Below, piece by piece: positions 1 to 7,886 of a stretch of DNA of 64,000 nucleotides. A program made the position numbers and the translations under genes. How positions within the stretch are numbered: position 1 is the first letter of the stretch; each line of letters starts with the position of its first letter. Under the pieces are notes generated by a model. The model saw only the letters and a program-made list of their open reading frames with translations, ran no database searches and was not told the origin of the DNA. This DNA comes from CAWUEZ02 sp963921355 (GTDB taxonomy: Bacteria > Pseudomonadota > Alphaproteobacteria > Thalassobaculales > Thalassobaculaceae), in the NCBI GenBank assembly GCA_963921355.3, contig OZ001190.1, forward strand, positions 558,001 through 622,000, written 5' to 3'.

Positions 1-191
1 GCCGTGATCAGGGCCAGCCGGTTGTGCCAGAACGCCCCGATGATGGGCGCCTCACCGGCAATCAGGTCAGCCGCCTGCGGGTCGAGATCGCGTTCGAGCC
101 GGATGCTGACCCGCAGCAGCCGGATGTAGAGACCGACGATCCACGACAGGATGGTCAGGCCGGCATCGCTCTTCTGGAACGCCTTCAACAT
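1..191 (-). CDS. DUF374 lysophospholipid acyltransferase family protein (partial, N-terminus only)
   Basis: Reading the minus strand from the ATG at 191 gives 63 codons that run off the left edge. The peptide opens MLKAFQKSDAGLTILSWIVG, continues with a hydrophobic LYIRLLRVSIRLE stretch and reaches IIGAFWHNRLALIT. A membrane-anchored N-terminus followed by a FWHxRL motif is typical of DUF374 proteins, which are membrane acyltransferases related to lipid A late acyltransferases; the His belongs to the acyl-transfer centre. The start fits the family, although no strong Shine-Dalgarno sequence precedes it. The rest of the gene lies outside the window, so the product is inferred from the N-terminus alone. 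Confidence 0.65.
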   Translation of the reverse strand, partial: MLKAFQKSDAGLTILSWIVGLYIRLLRVSIRLERDLDPQAADLIAGEAPIIGAFWHNRLALIT

Positions 192-324
192 GGGGCGGAA
201 GCGGACGGCTGCACGGATGGTCGACCCTTGTCGAATAAGCTTGTCGAGGACGCTTTGCGATCTTCTAGCATGCCAGTCCGGCCGTGGCATGGCTGGCCAA
301 CGCCGCGCCGGAACCTATGTCGCT

Positions 325-512
325 AGTGGTCTGATCGGAACGTTTGGTATCCAAACGTTCCGTGAATCAGCCCACATACTCAAGAACGTGGTGGGGCGAT
401 TCACCGAACAGATGGGACTCATCCGTTCGGATCGCACCACGAGTGGTCCGATCGGAACGCTTGATATCCAAACGTTTCGTGAATCAGCCCACATATTCAA
501 TATCGTGGTGGG
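325..512. repeat. Two 71-bp direct repeats containing a 12-bp-arm palindrome, in a 343-bp gene-free stretch
   Basis: Copy 1 (325-395) and copy 2 (442-512) are near identical and start 117 bp apart. Copy 1 holds a perfect inverted repeat, CGGAACGTTTGG tat CCAAACGTTCCG (336-362); in copy 2 the left arm has two substitutions. Both copies share the outer ends CTGAT or CCGAT and GTGAATCAG with palindromes near 31250 and 49171, so they look like members of one dispersed family. The 46-bp spacer between the copies contains its own weak inverted repeat. No gene was seen in 192-534; the repeats end 22 bp before the next start codon. Confidence 0.85.
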
Positions 513-534
513 GTCCGCGACCGGGAGACCCGCC

Positions 535-1131
535 ATGCCCGCCCCACCGTCCAGATCCGTCCTCCTCGGCGCTGTCGCCGATGCGCGGCGAAAATGGGGA
601 CCGCCCCCGCCGGGATTGAAGATCGAGGTGCCGGGGCCGGGGCAGGAATCCGTCTGGGACTACCCGCGTCCACCACGGTTCGAACCGGTCAACGAGCCGG
701 TGTCGGTGGTCTTCAACGGCGCCGCCCTGGCAGAGACCAATGCCGCCTGGCGGATGTGCGAGACCGCCGGGGCGCCGGTCTACTACCTGCCCTTGACCTG
801 CTTCCCCGAAGGCGCGCTGGTTCCCCTGGACGGCTGGACGATCTGCGAATGGAAGGGGGCCTGCGTCTACTACGACCTGGCCTGGGACGGTCAGCGCGCC
901 CGCCAGGCCGCCTACCGCTATCCCGATCCGCTCGACGATCTCGACCCGAACTATGGCCGGCTGGCCGACATGGTCTCGATCTATCCCGGCGCGATCTCGG
1001 CGCGGGACGGCGACGGCTGTTTCGTATCCGGCGAACGGGCCCGACCCCAGCCCGGCGGCTACTACGGCGGCTGGGTCCTGGACCGGGTCACCGGACCGAT
1101 CAAGGGAGCACCCGGGTCGGAGGGGTGGTAG
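535..1131 (+). CDS. DUF427 domain-containing protein
   Basis: A 198-residue protein. Residues about 40-185 match the DUF427 pattern: an ESVWDYPRPP entry, the conserved strands VSVVFNGAALAET, VYYLPLTCFPE and CEWKGACVYYDL, a long acidic helix, then a YYGGWVLDRVTGPIKG ending. DUF427 proteins are small cytosolic beta-rich proteins without an established reaction. The start at 535 is preferred because GGGAGA lies 6 nt upstream and the domain begins shortly after; the same frame is open further upstream, but that stretch is the 325-512 repeat. It stands alone between two repeat blocks. Confidence 0.85.
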   Translation: MPAPPSRSVLLGAVADARRKWGPPPPGLKIEVPGPGQESVWDYPRPPRFEPVNEPVSVVFNGAALAETNAAWRMCETAGAPVYYLPLTCFPEGALVPLDGWTICEWKGACVYYDLAWDGQRARQAAYRYPDPLDDLDPNYGRLADMVSIYPGAISARDGDGCFVSGERARPQPGGYYGGWVLDRVTGPIKGAPGSEGW

Positions 1132-1134
1132 GTC

Positions 1135-1256
1135 GTTCGACACGCCCCTGAAACAAGTTCCGGGGCTGCTCACGATGAGGTTCATAGTAAGACCTCGCCC
1201 TGAGCAGCCCCGCCACCGATTTGATCCGGGGTTAATCCGGGGCGTGTCGAAGGGCG
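1135..1256. repeat. Dispersed inverted-repeat element, family A (copy 1)
   Basis: Outer arms are gTTCGACACGCCCC and GGGGCGTGTCGAAGGGC, and inner arms are GGGGCTGCTCA..GATGAGG and CCTCGCCCTGAGCAGCCCC. The same arm sequences recur at 10571-10688, 23231-23322 and 39748-39870. It separates the convergent DUF427 and coq7 genes, so it may also act as a bidirectional terminator, but no T-run is present. Confidence 0.8.
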
Positions 1257-1270
1257 CAGTCCCCTGTGAA

Positions 1271-1837
1271 CTAGAACCGTTCGCTGAGCCAGATCGCGGC
1301 GCGTGAGCCGGCCCGGATGGCGGCGCGCATCACCGGATAGCCGATCGCGTCCTCGCCGCCGTGATCCTTGCCGATATCGCGATGTTCTTCCTCTTCGGCG
1401 CGGAACTCCTCGATCGTGGCCTTGAGCTCTGCCTCGTCCTCATCGAGCGCCTCGGCCTGGCGCCGGTAGTGGTCGTCGATGACCTCCTCGACCGCGATCG
1501 TGCAGGCCATCGCCGCCTTCTCGCCAAGCAGGGCGGTGCCGGCCCCCAGCGCGAACCCGGCCACATGCCAGAGCGGGTGCAGAACGGTCGGACGGACGCG
1601 ACGCTCGACGATCAGCTTCTCGAACGCGGCCAGGTGACGCTCCTCCTGGGCCTTCATGTGCCGGATCGTCTTCGCACTCGGATGGCGCCCGAGCACGGCA
1701 AGCTGGCCGGCATAGATCCGCTGGGCCCCGAACTCGCCGGCATGGTCGACCCGGACGATGCGGTCGATCAGCTCGTCCTTGGACAGGTCGCCCGGCAGAA
1801 CGCGGCGCGGCTCGGTCTCGTCTCGGCGCTCGGTCAT
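1271..1837 (-). CDS. coq7: 2-nonaprenyl-3-methyl-6-methoxy-1,4-benzoquinol hydroxylase (Coq7)
   Basis: Di-iron monooxygenase that hydroxylates 5-demethoxyubiquinol in ubiquinone biosynthesis and acts at the inner membrane. The 188-residue protein shows the ferritin-like iron ligands in order: E35 in DHAGEFGA, E65 and H68 in QEERHLA, E117 in TIAVEEVIDDHY, and E151-H152 in AEEEEHRDIG. The C-terminal AIRAGSRAAIWLSERF is typical of short bacterial Coq7. It lies 48 bp downstream of dsbB on the same strand, so the two may share a transcript. The family call is firm. Confidence 0.95.
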   Translation of the reverse strand: MTERRDETEPRRVLPGDLSKDELIDRIVRVDHAGEFGAQRIYAGQLAVLGRHPSAKTIRHMKAQEERHLAAFEKLIVERRVRPTVLHPLWHVAGFALGAGTALLGEKAAMACTIAVEEVIDDHYRRQAEALDEDEAELKATIEEFRAEEEEHRDIGKDHGGEDAIGYPVMRAAIRAGSRAAIWLSERF

Positions 1838-1885
1838 GGGCGCATGATCTCCTTTGGTGGCGGGGTCAGTCCCGCCTCGACAGTC

Positions 1886-2365
1886 TTATCCCTTAAGCAT
1901 GGCGCGGCCGGCGAGCGCTGCAACCCCTGCGGCGAACAGCGCGTTCCAACCCGCCATCGAAATCCCGAGGAACGCGAACGCGACCTCGTCGCAGCGCACG
2001 ATCGGCGCGTTCATGATCTGGGCCCTGAGCGTGGCGAGATCGTCGGTCGCGGAAACCGAGCCGCAGCCGGCGGTACCCTCCCACCAGCCCTGCTCGACGC
2101 CGACGTGGAACGCCCCGATCCCGCCGGACGCGAGCACCGCCCCGACCGCCAACCCGGTCAGAACCGTGGCCAGAACCGGGCGGGAGCGGGCGACAACCGC
2201 CAGGCCGCCGAGCAGGATCGCGGCGACATAGGGCCAGCGCTGCCAGATGCACAGCACGCAGGGCTGCAGGTCGAAGCCGTATTGGGAAACCAGGGCCGTC
2301 GCCAAGGCCAGCGCCGAGGCGCCAACGACGATGGCCGGGGCTTGGAGGGGTACTACAGCAACCAT
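1886..2365 (-). CDS. dsbB: Disulfide bond formation protein B family
   Basis: Inner-membrane quinone-linked oxidase that reoxidises DsbA in the periplasm. The 159-residue protein has four hydrophobic segments and both cysteine pairs of the family: C36-V-L-C39 in QPCVLCIWQRWPY, and C101 (TAGCGS) with C125 (IVRCDE) in the second periplasmic loop. The start chosen at 2365 gives normal family length and overlaps the upstream YqaA-type gene by 13 bp, which suggests translational coupling. The frame is open further upstream but that part reads as arginine-rich antisense to the neighbour. Confidence 0.93.
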   Translation of the reverse strand: MVAVVPLQAPAIVVGASALALATALVSQYGFDLQPCVLCIWQRWPYVAAILLGGLAVVARSRPVLATVLTGLAVGAVLASGGIGAFHVGVEQGWWEGTAGCGSVSATDDLATLRAQIMNAPIVRCDEVAFAFLGISMAGWNALFAAGVAALAGRAMLKG

Positions 2366-2934
2366 TTGATCGCCACGAATCCGCCGAACAGCAACACGAA
2401 GAAGATGATCGTGATCAACCCGAGCCGACGTTCTAGCAGGCGGCGGATCAGGGGTCCGAAATACCACAGCAGCCCGGCGACCAGGAAGAACCGCAGGCCG
2501 CGCGCCAGCACCGACGCGATGACGAACACCAGAAGATCGAGCCGGGTGACACCGCTGGCGATGGTGATCACCTTGTAGGGGAACGGCGTGACCCCGGCCC
2601 CGAAGACGATCCACGCGCCCCATTCATTGTAGCGGTCGGCGAACGAGGTGAACTTCTCGGCATAGCCGTACAGATTCAGGATCGGCTGGCCGAGCGCTTC
2701 GAAGAACAGGCTGCCGATGGCGTAACCGAACACGCCGCCCGCCACCGAGGCCAGGGTCGCCACCAGGGCGATGCGCCAGGCCCGGGCCCGGTCGGCCAGG
2801 ACCATCGGCACGATCATCACGTCCGGCGGGATCGGGAACACCGAGCTTTCGATGAACGACACCGCGGCCAGCCAGCGCTCGGCATGGCGGTGGCCGGAGA
2901 CTCGCAAGGTCCAGTCGTAGAACGGGCGCAGCAT
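2353..2934 (-). CDS. YqaA/DedA (VTT-domain) family membrane protein
   Basis: A 193-residue polytopic membrane protein with the SNARE-associated (VTT) pattern: an FIESSVFPIPPDVMIVPMVL segment near residue 28, a glycine-rich GGVFGYAIGS helix and a GAGVTPFPYKVITIASGV re-entrant segment. In E. coli the F/G-x-E-x(4)-P-x-P region and the later FPYK region are hallmarks of DedA-type proteins, which are linked to phospholipid carrier flipping and membrane homeostasis. It is the first gene of a YqaA-dsbB-coq7 run on the minus strand and diverges from the dioxygenase fusion. Confidence 0.85.
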   Translation of the reverse strand: MLRPFYDWTLRVSGHRHAERWLAAVSFIESSVFPIPPDVMIVPMVLADRARAWRIALVATLASVAGGVFGYAIGSLFFEALGQPILNLYGYAEKFTSFADRYNEWGAWIVFGAGVTPFPYKVITIASGVTRLDLLVFVIASVLARGLRFFLVAGLLWYFGPLIRRLLERRLGLITIIFFVLLFGGFVAIKWLL

Positions 2935-3075
2935 CGGCGAGCATCGCGTCGGGGGCGGGGCGGGGCGGCGGACCGCGCCCGGATAGCAGGGGTGCGCGGC
3001 GGCGGCAAGCGCGCGCGGCCGGGCGGTTGCAGGGCCGGTTGCAGGGAGACGGGGCCGTCGCCATCATGGCGCCCC

Positions 3076-4131
3076 ATGGAAAGACCGCCCCTGCATCCCT
3101 GGTTCGACGTCGCCGACACGGCGCCGCTGATCGACCTGAAACGACCCGATGGCCGTTCGAAACCGCCGAGCCGCATGGCCGGTCGCACGGCGGTGTTGCA
3201 CTGTCTCGACGGGGGCGGCGACTCCGGCGGCGATCCGGATGCCACTGCCCTGGCGCTGCAGGCCCGGCGAACCGTCTTTGCCGAGGCCGGGGCCGATCTC
3301 TACCTGGTGCGGCGATCGACCCCGGTGCAGAACCTGGCCCTGGTCAAGAAGCACGATCTCGACATCGAGGTGCTGTCCGACGAACCGGGCGCCCTGGCGC
3401 ACAACGTGGAGCTCAAGGGTCCGGGGACCGTGGTGATCGACCGCGGAACCCGGATCGCCGCCGTTCTGCCGAGTGCGGGCGCGGCCCTGGAGGACCACCT
3501 GGACCAGGTGCTCGCCCGGGCCCGCGCCCTTGCGGACCCCGGGTTCCGCGAAGGCGCTGGGACCCAGGCGCCCGTGATCCTGGTGCCGCGGGTCCTGTCG
3601 CCGGACTGGTGCCGGTGGCTGCGCCACATTCACGACCATGAGGGCAATCAGCCGTCGGGGTTCATGCAGAACGTCAAGGGCGAGTCCCTGCTGCTTCAGG
3701 ATGCCGAGGTCAAGGTGCGGCGCGACCATGTGATCGCCACCCGCAGCCAGCTGGAGAAGGCGATCGAGCACATCTTTGCCCGCCGGCTGATCCCCGAGAT
3801 CCAGAAGGCCACCCACTGCCCGATCCAGCGCCACGAGGAATTCAAGATCGTGCGCTACATGGCCGAGGAGGGCGGGCACTTCCGCGCCCACCGGGACAAC
3901 ACCACCCAGGCGACCCAGACCCGGCGGTTCGCCGTCACCCTGAACCTGAACGCCGGCGGCTCGGACCCCGGTGCCGACTACGATGGCGGCCATCTGGTGT
4001 TCCCGGAGTTCGGGGATATCGGTTATCGGCCGGGGCCGGGCGACGCGGTGGTGTTCTCGTGCTCGCTGCTGCACGAAGCGCGGCCGGTGACCCGCGGCGA
4101 ACGCTACGTCCTGCTGGCGTTTCTGCACTAG
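3076..4131 (+). CDS. Peroxiredoxin-like / 2OG-Fe(II) prolyl-4-hydroxylase-type fusion
   Basis: A 351-residue protein with two parts. Residues about 1-155 follow a thioredoxin-fold/peroxiredoxin plan (LHPWFDVADTAPLIDL start, VFAEAGADLYLVRR, VELKGPGTVVIDRGTRIAAVL), but no peroxidatic Cys is visible in the expected place. Residues about 165-351 are a 2-oxoglutarate/Fe(II) oxygenase domain with ligands H272-x-D274 (FRAHRDN), H333 (SLLHEAR) and the 2OG-binding R343 (GERYVLL). The family hydroxylates proline or other residues; the substrate is unknown. The start at 3076 was chosen because the domain begins at once; the upstream frame is antisense to the neighbour. It is monocistronic. Confidence 0.85.
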   Translation: MERPPLHPWFDVADTAPLIDLKRPDGRSKPPSRMAGRTAVLHCLDGGGDSGGDPDATALALQARRTVFAEAGADLYLVRRSTPVQNLALVKKHDLDIEVLSDEPGALAHNVELKGPGTVVIDRGTRIAAVLPSAGAALEDHLDQVLARARALADPGFREGAGTQAPVILVPRVLSPDWCRWLRHIHDHEGNQPSGFMQNVKGESLLLQDAEVKVRRDHVIATRSQLEKAIEHIFARRLIPEIQKATHCPIQRHEEFKIVRYMAEEGGHFRAHRDNTTQATQTRRFAVTLNLNAGGSDPGADYDGGHLVFPEFGDIGYRPGPGDAVVFSCSLLHEARPVTRGERYVLLAFLH

Positions 4132-4154
4132 CAGAAGCGCGCACCGCCGCGCGA

Positions 4155-4183
4155 TTGACCCGGACTCGCCACCTCGCCATAGT
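4155..4183 (+). promoter_or_regulatory. Candidate sigma70 promoter for tRNA-Leu
   Basis: TTGACC at 4155-4160, a 17-nt spacer and CATAGT at 4178-4183, ending 18 nt before the mature tRNA 5' end. The -35 box is strong; the -10 box matches 4 of 6 positions. Found by inspection. Confidence 0.5.
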
Positions 4184-4201
4184 GGCGCCCGCACGCCCCG
4201 G

Positions 4202-4288
4202 GCCCCCGTGGCGGAATTGGTAGACGCGACAGACTCAAAATCTGTTTCCCGCAAGGGAGTGTCCGTTCGAGTCGGACCGGGGGCACCA
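4202..4288 (+). tRNA. tRNA-Leu (anticodon CAA)
   Basis: A class II tRNA of 87 nt with an encoded CCA end. The acceptor stem GCCCCCG pairs with CGGGGGC, the anticodon stem ACAGA pairs with TCTGT around the loop CTCAAAA (anticodon CAA), a long variable arm follows (TTCCCGCAAGGGAG), and the T-arm contains TTCGAGT. Tyrosine and serine identities are excluded by the anticodon. Such tRNA 3' ends are common integration sites; the peptidase pair next to it is discussed separately. Confidence 0.97.
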
Positions 4289-4309
4289 AGATCGCAGTGA
4301 ACCGAGGCT

Positions 4310-5350
4310 TCAGGCGAACTGCCTGACCGCTTTGCGCTCCTCGTATTCCAGTTCTTGCGGCGCCGGCAGATCCCGCTTCAGCAGTTCCGGAAGGTTGAGA
4401 ATGCCTGTCCGGATCCCCGGCCGGGGCTCACTCAGGGGCGAGGCGGTCTCCATCAGCAGTTTCCGGAACGCCTCGATCCGCATCCATGGATCCGGGTAGA
4501 GGTCGTCCAGGTCGTCGCCCCGATGGGCCAGCCAGAGCGCGGCGGCCGCTGCCGTGCAGGCCGTCGCGTAGGAGGTTCCGTCGCCGTCATCGCGGTAATC
4601 GCCGGGCTCCACGCGGCCATTCGATAACCGGGAATTGGCCCGGAAGATCTCGTCGGCCGGGGCGAAGATGTCGATGAACTTGCGCACATCGTCGTCGTGC
4701 TCGCGCCAGATCGTGCGGTCCGGCTTGATGCCGCCGGCGCAGATGCTGCGGAAGTACTTGCCGGGATAGGTCACGTGGTCGGAGACGTTGTTGCCCGACG
4801 CCGCGACCACGATCACCCCGCTGTCATAGGCATGGTCGACCGCCCGCCCCATGTTCTTCTCCGGCTTGCCGAACGGGATTCCGGGCGTGCCGAGCGACAT
4901 CGAGACGACCGAGCAGCCGGTCTGGTCGACGGCATGGCGGATCGCCTTGCCGATCGCCTTGGTATGCCGGTTGATGAACCGCGACAGCACCACCGTGTTG
5001 GTCGCCCGGTAGGGCACCACCGGGCAGTCCGGCGCCACCCCGCGCAGCTCGCCCGGCAGGTTGCCGTACATCACGCTGCCGATCCGCGTCCCGTGGCCGG
5101 GGAAGCCCTTATAGTCCATCGGATCGGCCGGCTCGCGCCGGTCGGTCTCGATGAAATTGGTCCACTGGTCGGTGATCACGCTGTTCGGCTCGCCGTTCCA
5201 GGGGCCGAACACCGGATGCTCGGTGTAGCCGGTGTCGACATGGGCGATCCGGACATCCTTGTAGTCGATCTCTCCGGTGCCCGGGTCCGCCAACATGCGC
5301 CAGGCCTCGTCGGCCCCGATCGCGCCGATATGCCAGTTCCGGTTGGACAT
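4310..5350 (-). CDS. S8 family serine peptidase (leaderless subtilase)
   Basis: A 346-residue subtilisin-type peptidase with a complete catalytic set: D39 (IAHVDTGY), H86 (FPGHGTRIGS), oxyanion N187 (AASGNN) and S260 (DGTSYATA). It starts at 5350 with GGAGAAGGAGAA upstream. There is no signal peptide and no inhibitory propeptide; the catalytic domain begins within 35 residues. An intracellular role, or export by a lysis or injection route, would fit, but neither can be shown here. The gene follows the M15 peptidase by 41 bp on the same strand and converges on tRNA-Leu. The substrate is unknown. Confidence 0.88.
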   Translation of the reverse strand: MSNRNWHIGAIGADEAWRMLADPGTGEIDYKDVRIAHVDTGYTEHPVFGPWNGEPNSVITDQWTNFIETDRREPADPMDYKGFPGHGTRIGSVMYGNLPGELRGVAPDCPVVPYRATNTVVLSRFINRHTKAIGKAIRHAVDQTGCSVVSMSLGTPGIPFGKPEKNMGRAVDHAYDSGVIVVAASGNNVSDHVTYPGKYFRSICAGGIKPDRTIWREHDDDVRKFIDIFAPADEIFRANSRLSNGRVEPGDYRDDGDGTSYATACTAAAAALWLAHRGDDLDDLYPDPWMRIEAFRKLLMETASPLSEPRPGIRTGILNLPELLKRDLPAPQELEYEERKAVRQFA

Positions 5351-5391
5351 CGCGGGATTCTCCTTCTCCGGGCCTTGGACGATCCGTTCAG

Positions 5392-6213
5392 CTATCCCAG
5401 CCGCACCGCCTGGACATGCATCCAGTCGAAGTTCCGTTCCCGCCCGAGGCTGACCCAGCCCTCGTCCTCCCAGGCCTGCCACCAGGGCTCGTAGGCGTCG
5501 GCCGACAGGGTCGCCCGGTCCCGTCCCCAGCGCAGCTTGTTGTGCGCCGGATCCCAGTCGATGGCGATGCCCCAGGCATGGGTGGAGAGCCGGGTGCCAC
5601 CGCGCATGGCCCGGTTGTTGTAGCAGCCGCCATAGAGATGCAGGCGCAGTTCCTGGATCCGCGCTTCGCCATAGGTCGTGTGAACCCGGTCCAGGACCCG
5701 GGCCAGGCTGTCGGCCACACGCGGATGGCATCGGATGTTGCGGGTTTTGGTGCGGGTGTTCCAGGCCAGCGCCAGTTGCCAGGGGCAGCGGACCAGCACC
5801 AGCCCGGCATCGCTCGGCGGACCGAAGAACGCCCGGATGTCATCCTCGTTCTGGGTCGGCCAGCTGTTCGGGTTGGCGGTCGACGGTGCGCGATCGCGCC
5901 AGGGCACCGGGCGGCTCCCGGTCTCGAACAGCACCACCAGTTCCTCGTAGCCGGAGTCAGTTCGGGTTCCCCAGAGTCCGTCGGCCGGGCCGGCGGAGAT
6001 ATTCCGGTCCTTGCAGCCAAGCTGCAGGCAGGCGATGGCGCGGCGGCGCGCCGACCAGGTCCGGGGATCGGTCGACAGCTCGGCCGACCGCGCGGCGATC
6101 ATCGCGTTCACCGCCGCGGTGGTGGCCGTGTCCCGGGTCCCGTTCATCGGTCCCGCGTAGCGACCGTCCTCGGTCAGGATGCGTTGCAGGGTTCGGACGG
6201 CTTTCGCATTCAT
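5392..6213 (-). CDS. M15-family peptidase with two N-terminal peptidoglycan-binding-like repeats
   Basis: A 273-residue protein. Residues about 5-40 and 58-95 resemble two peptidoglycan-binding (PG_binding_1) units: LQRILTEDGRYAGPMNGTRD and CLQLGCKDRN..ADGLWGTRT. Residues about 140-273 are an M15/VanY-type zinc peptidase with H212 and D219 in STHAWGIAIDWD and H266 in FDWMHVQ. Such enzymes cut peptide bridges of the cell wall and are common as phage endolysins. There is no signal peptide. GGGAGGAG precedes the start. With the downstream subtilase it forms a two-gene operon of leaderless hydrolases; no phage structural gene is nearby. Confidence 0.82.
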   Translation of the reverse strand: MNAKAVRTLQRILTEDGRYAGPMNGTRDTATTAAVNAMIAARSAELSTDPRTWSARRRAIACLQLGCKDRNISAGPADGLWGTRTDSGYEELVVLFETGSRPVPWRDRAPSTANPNSWPTQNEDDIRAFFGPPSDAGLVLVRCPWQLALAWNTRTKTRNIRCHPRVADSLARVLDRVHTTYGEARIQELRLHLYGGCYNNRAMRGGTRLSTHAWGIAIDWDPAHNKLRWGRDRATLSADAYEPWWQAWEDEGWVSLGRERNFDWMHVQAVRLG

Positions 6214-6399
6214 GGCGGTTCTCCTCCCGTGGAATCACCCGCGCTTCGTCCAGGACGGCAGTATAGCCCAGACCGTGCCCGAGGCACGTGCCAGGACAAG
6301 AATGACGGGAAGACAACACACGATCAGCGCATGCCCCCGATGCGCCGATTGCGTCTAGAGTTGCCGCTAGAGTTGCCGCAATTTCCGGAGGCGGCCCCG

Positions 6400-6945
6400 A
6401 TGCGCGACACCGACGACGATCCGATCCTGGCCTTCTATGCCGGTACCGGCACCGACGGCGCCGGGCGTCGGATCGACGAGGTCTGGGGTTTTGACCAGAC
6501 CGCCCTCGAATATCACCACGACTTCATCCAGTGGCTCTTCCCGCTGGCGGTGGCGAGCCGGTTCAATCCGGCGGCGCCGCTGGTCACGGCGGCCGTCGTC
6601 AGCGGTTTTGCGGAATCCGCGGACCTGCAGGCGCGGCTGCGGCGATCGCTCGACCTGATGCTGGCCTTCTACGGCTTCCGGCGGGACGGGCTCGAGATCG
6701 GCCGGGGTGGCGGTTTCGCCGCCCGTTCGGCGGCCTGGGCACGGCCCGGGAACCACAACCATCTACGGCTGTCGCGGATCATCCAGTCCCTGGATCTGCT
6801 CGGGCTGCCGGAAGAGGCACGTGCGCTGCAACGCGCCGTTCTCCGGGTCGCCCGAGATCTGGGACCCTCGGCTGTCAGCCCACGGACCGTCGAAGTCTGG
6901 CAAAGCCTGCTACCCGTCCATCACGGATTCTCCGACGCGCGCTGA
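6400..6945 (+). CDS. Opioid growth factor receptor (OGFr) conserved-region protein
   Basis: A 181-residue protein matching the bacterial OGFr domain: DPILAFYAGTGTDGAGR, WGFDQTALEYHHDFIQWLFPL, LDLMLAFYGFRR and RTVEVWQSLLPVHHGF. The HDFIQWLFP core is the family signature. These are helical cytosolic proteins of unknown bacterial function, often found near photolyase or stress genes elsewhere. The start at 6400 has CCGGAGG 8 nt upstream. Earlier in-frame codons are antisense to the M15 gene. It diverges from the M15 gene and precedes the BASS carrier by 52 bp, so both could share a promoter. Confidence 0.83.
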   Translation: MRDTDDDPILAFYAGTGTDGAGRRIDEVWGFDQTALEYHHDFIQWLFPLAVASRFNPAAPLVTAAVVSGFAESADLQARLRRSLDLMLAFYGFRRDGLEIGRGGGFAARSAAWARPGNHNHLRLSRIIQSLDLLGLPEEARALQRAVLRVARDLGPSAVSPRTVEVWQSLLPVHHGFSDAR

Positions 6946-6997
6946 TGGTCTAAGCTCCGCCGCGTCTCGCCCGATCACCCCATCTCCCGGAGTTCCC

Positions 6998-7867
6998 ATG
7001 GGACTTGTCACCGACATCTTCCTGCCCCTGGCGCTCGCGTTCATCATGTTCTCGCTGGGGATCGGCCTGACGGTCGAAGACTTCGCCCGGGTGGCACGGC
7101 GACCCCGGGACTTCCTGGTCGGCGCGCTCTCCCAGATGGTGCTGCTGCCGCTGACCACCTTCGCCCTCGTCTCCGTCTGGCCGATGCCGCCCGAACTGGC
7201 GCTGGGACTGATGATCATCGCGGCCGCGCCGGGCGGCGTGACGTCGAACATCCTGACGGCCTTCGCCCGCGGTGACGTCGCCCTGTCGATCTCGCTGACC
7301 GCGGTGACGAGCCTGCTCAGCGTCGTCACCATCCCGATCATCGTCGTGGCCGCCTACGCCCACCTCATCGGCAGCCCGGTCGGTGCGGACGTCTCCGTCA
7401 CACGGACCGCGCTCAGCGTCTTCGCCATCGTGACCGTGCCGGTTCTGCTGGGGCTGGCGGTGCGGCGGTTCGCCGAACCAACCGCATTGAAGATCGAACC
7501 GGCTGCCCGCCACCTGTCGACCGTGCTGTTCGTGGTCGTCCTGGCCGGCGCCATCTTCCAGGAACGCGCCAACATCACGAGCTACTTCGCCCAGGCCGGA
7601 CTGGTCACCCTGACCCTGAACGTGGTGATGATGGCGCTCGCTTTCGCCCTGGCGGGACTGCTCGCGACGGGCGCGCGGCAACGGATCGCCATTTCGCTGG
7701 AATGCGGGCTGCAGAACGGCACGCTGGCCATCACCGTAGCCACCCTGCTGTTCGGCGGCGGTCTGGCGACCGTGCCGGCCGCAACCTACAGCCTGATCAT
7801 GTTCGCGACCGGCCTGCTGTTCGTCGCCGCACTGCGGCGGACCCAGCCGGCGGCGGCCACTCCGTGA
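6998..7867 (+). CDS. Bile acid:sodium symporter (BASS) family transporter
   Basis: A 289-residue inner-membrane protein with about nine to ten hydrophobic helices. Family signatures are FIMFSLGIGLTVEDFARV near the start, the LMIIAAAPGGVTSNILTAFA segment (first crossover region) and LECGLQNGTLAITVATLLF (second). BASS proteins import organic anions with sodium; the bacterial substrate cannot be read from sequence. The start at 6998 has CCCGGAG 5 nt upstream. It converges on cysE with 19 bp between the stops. Confidence 0.92.
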   Translation: MGLVTDIFLPLALAFIMFSLGIGLTVEDFARVARRPRDFLVGALSQMVLLPLTTFALVSVWPMPPELALGLMIIAAAPGGVTSNILTAFARGDVALSISLTAVTSLLSVVTIPIIVVAAYAHLIGSPVGADVSVTRTALSVFAIVTVPVLLGLAVRRFAEPTALKIEPAARHLSTVLFVVVLAGAIFQERANITSYFAQAGLVTLTLNVVMMALAFALAGLLATGARQRIAISLECGLQNGTLAITVATLLFGGGLATVPAATYSLIMFATGLLFVAALRRTQPAAATP

Positions 7868-7886
7868 TGGTCCAGTCCGTGATGAC

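Noticed and set aside
325..512. Possible CRISPR array
   Set aside because: Only two repeats, each 71 bp, with a single 46-bp spacer and a palindromic core that recurs elsewhere; no cas genes.
4310..6945. Prophage or genomic island at tRNA-Leu
   Set aside because: Only two hydrolase genes resemble mobile cargo; no integrase, no structural genes and no direct repeat of the tRNA 3' end was seen.
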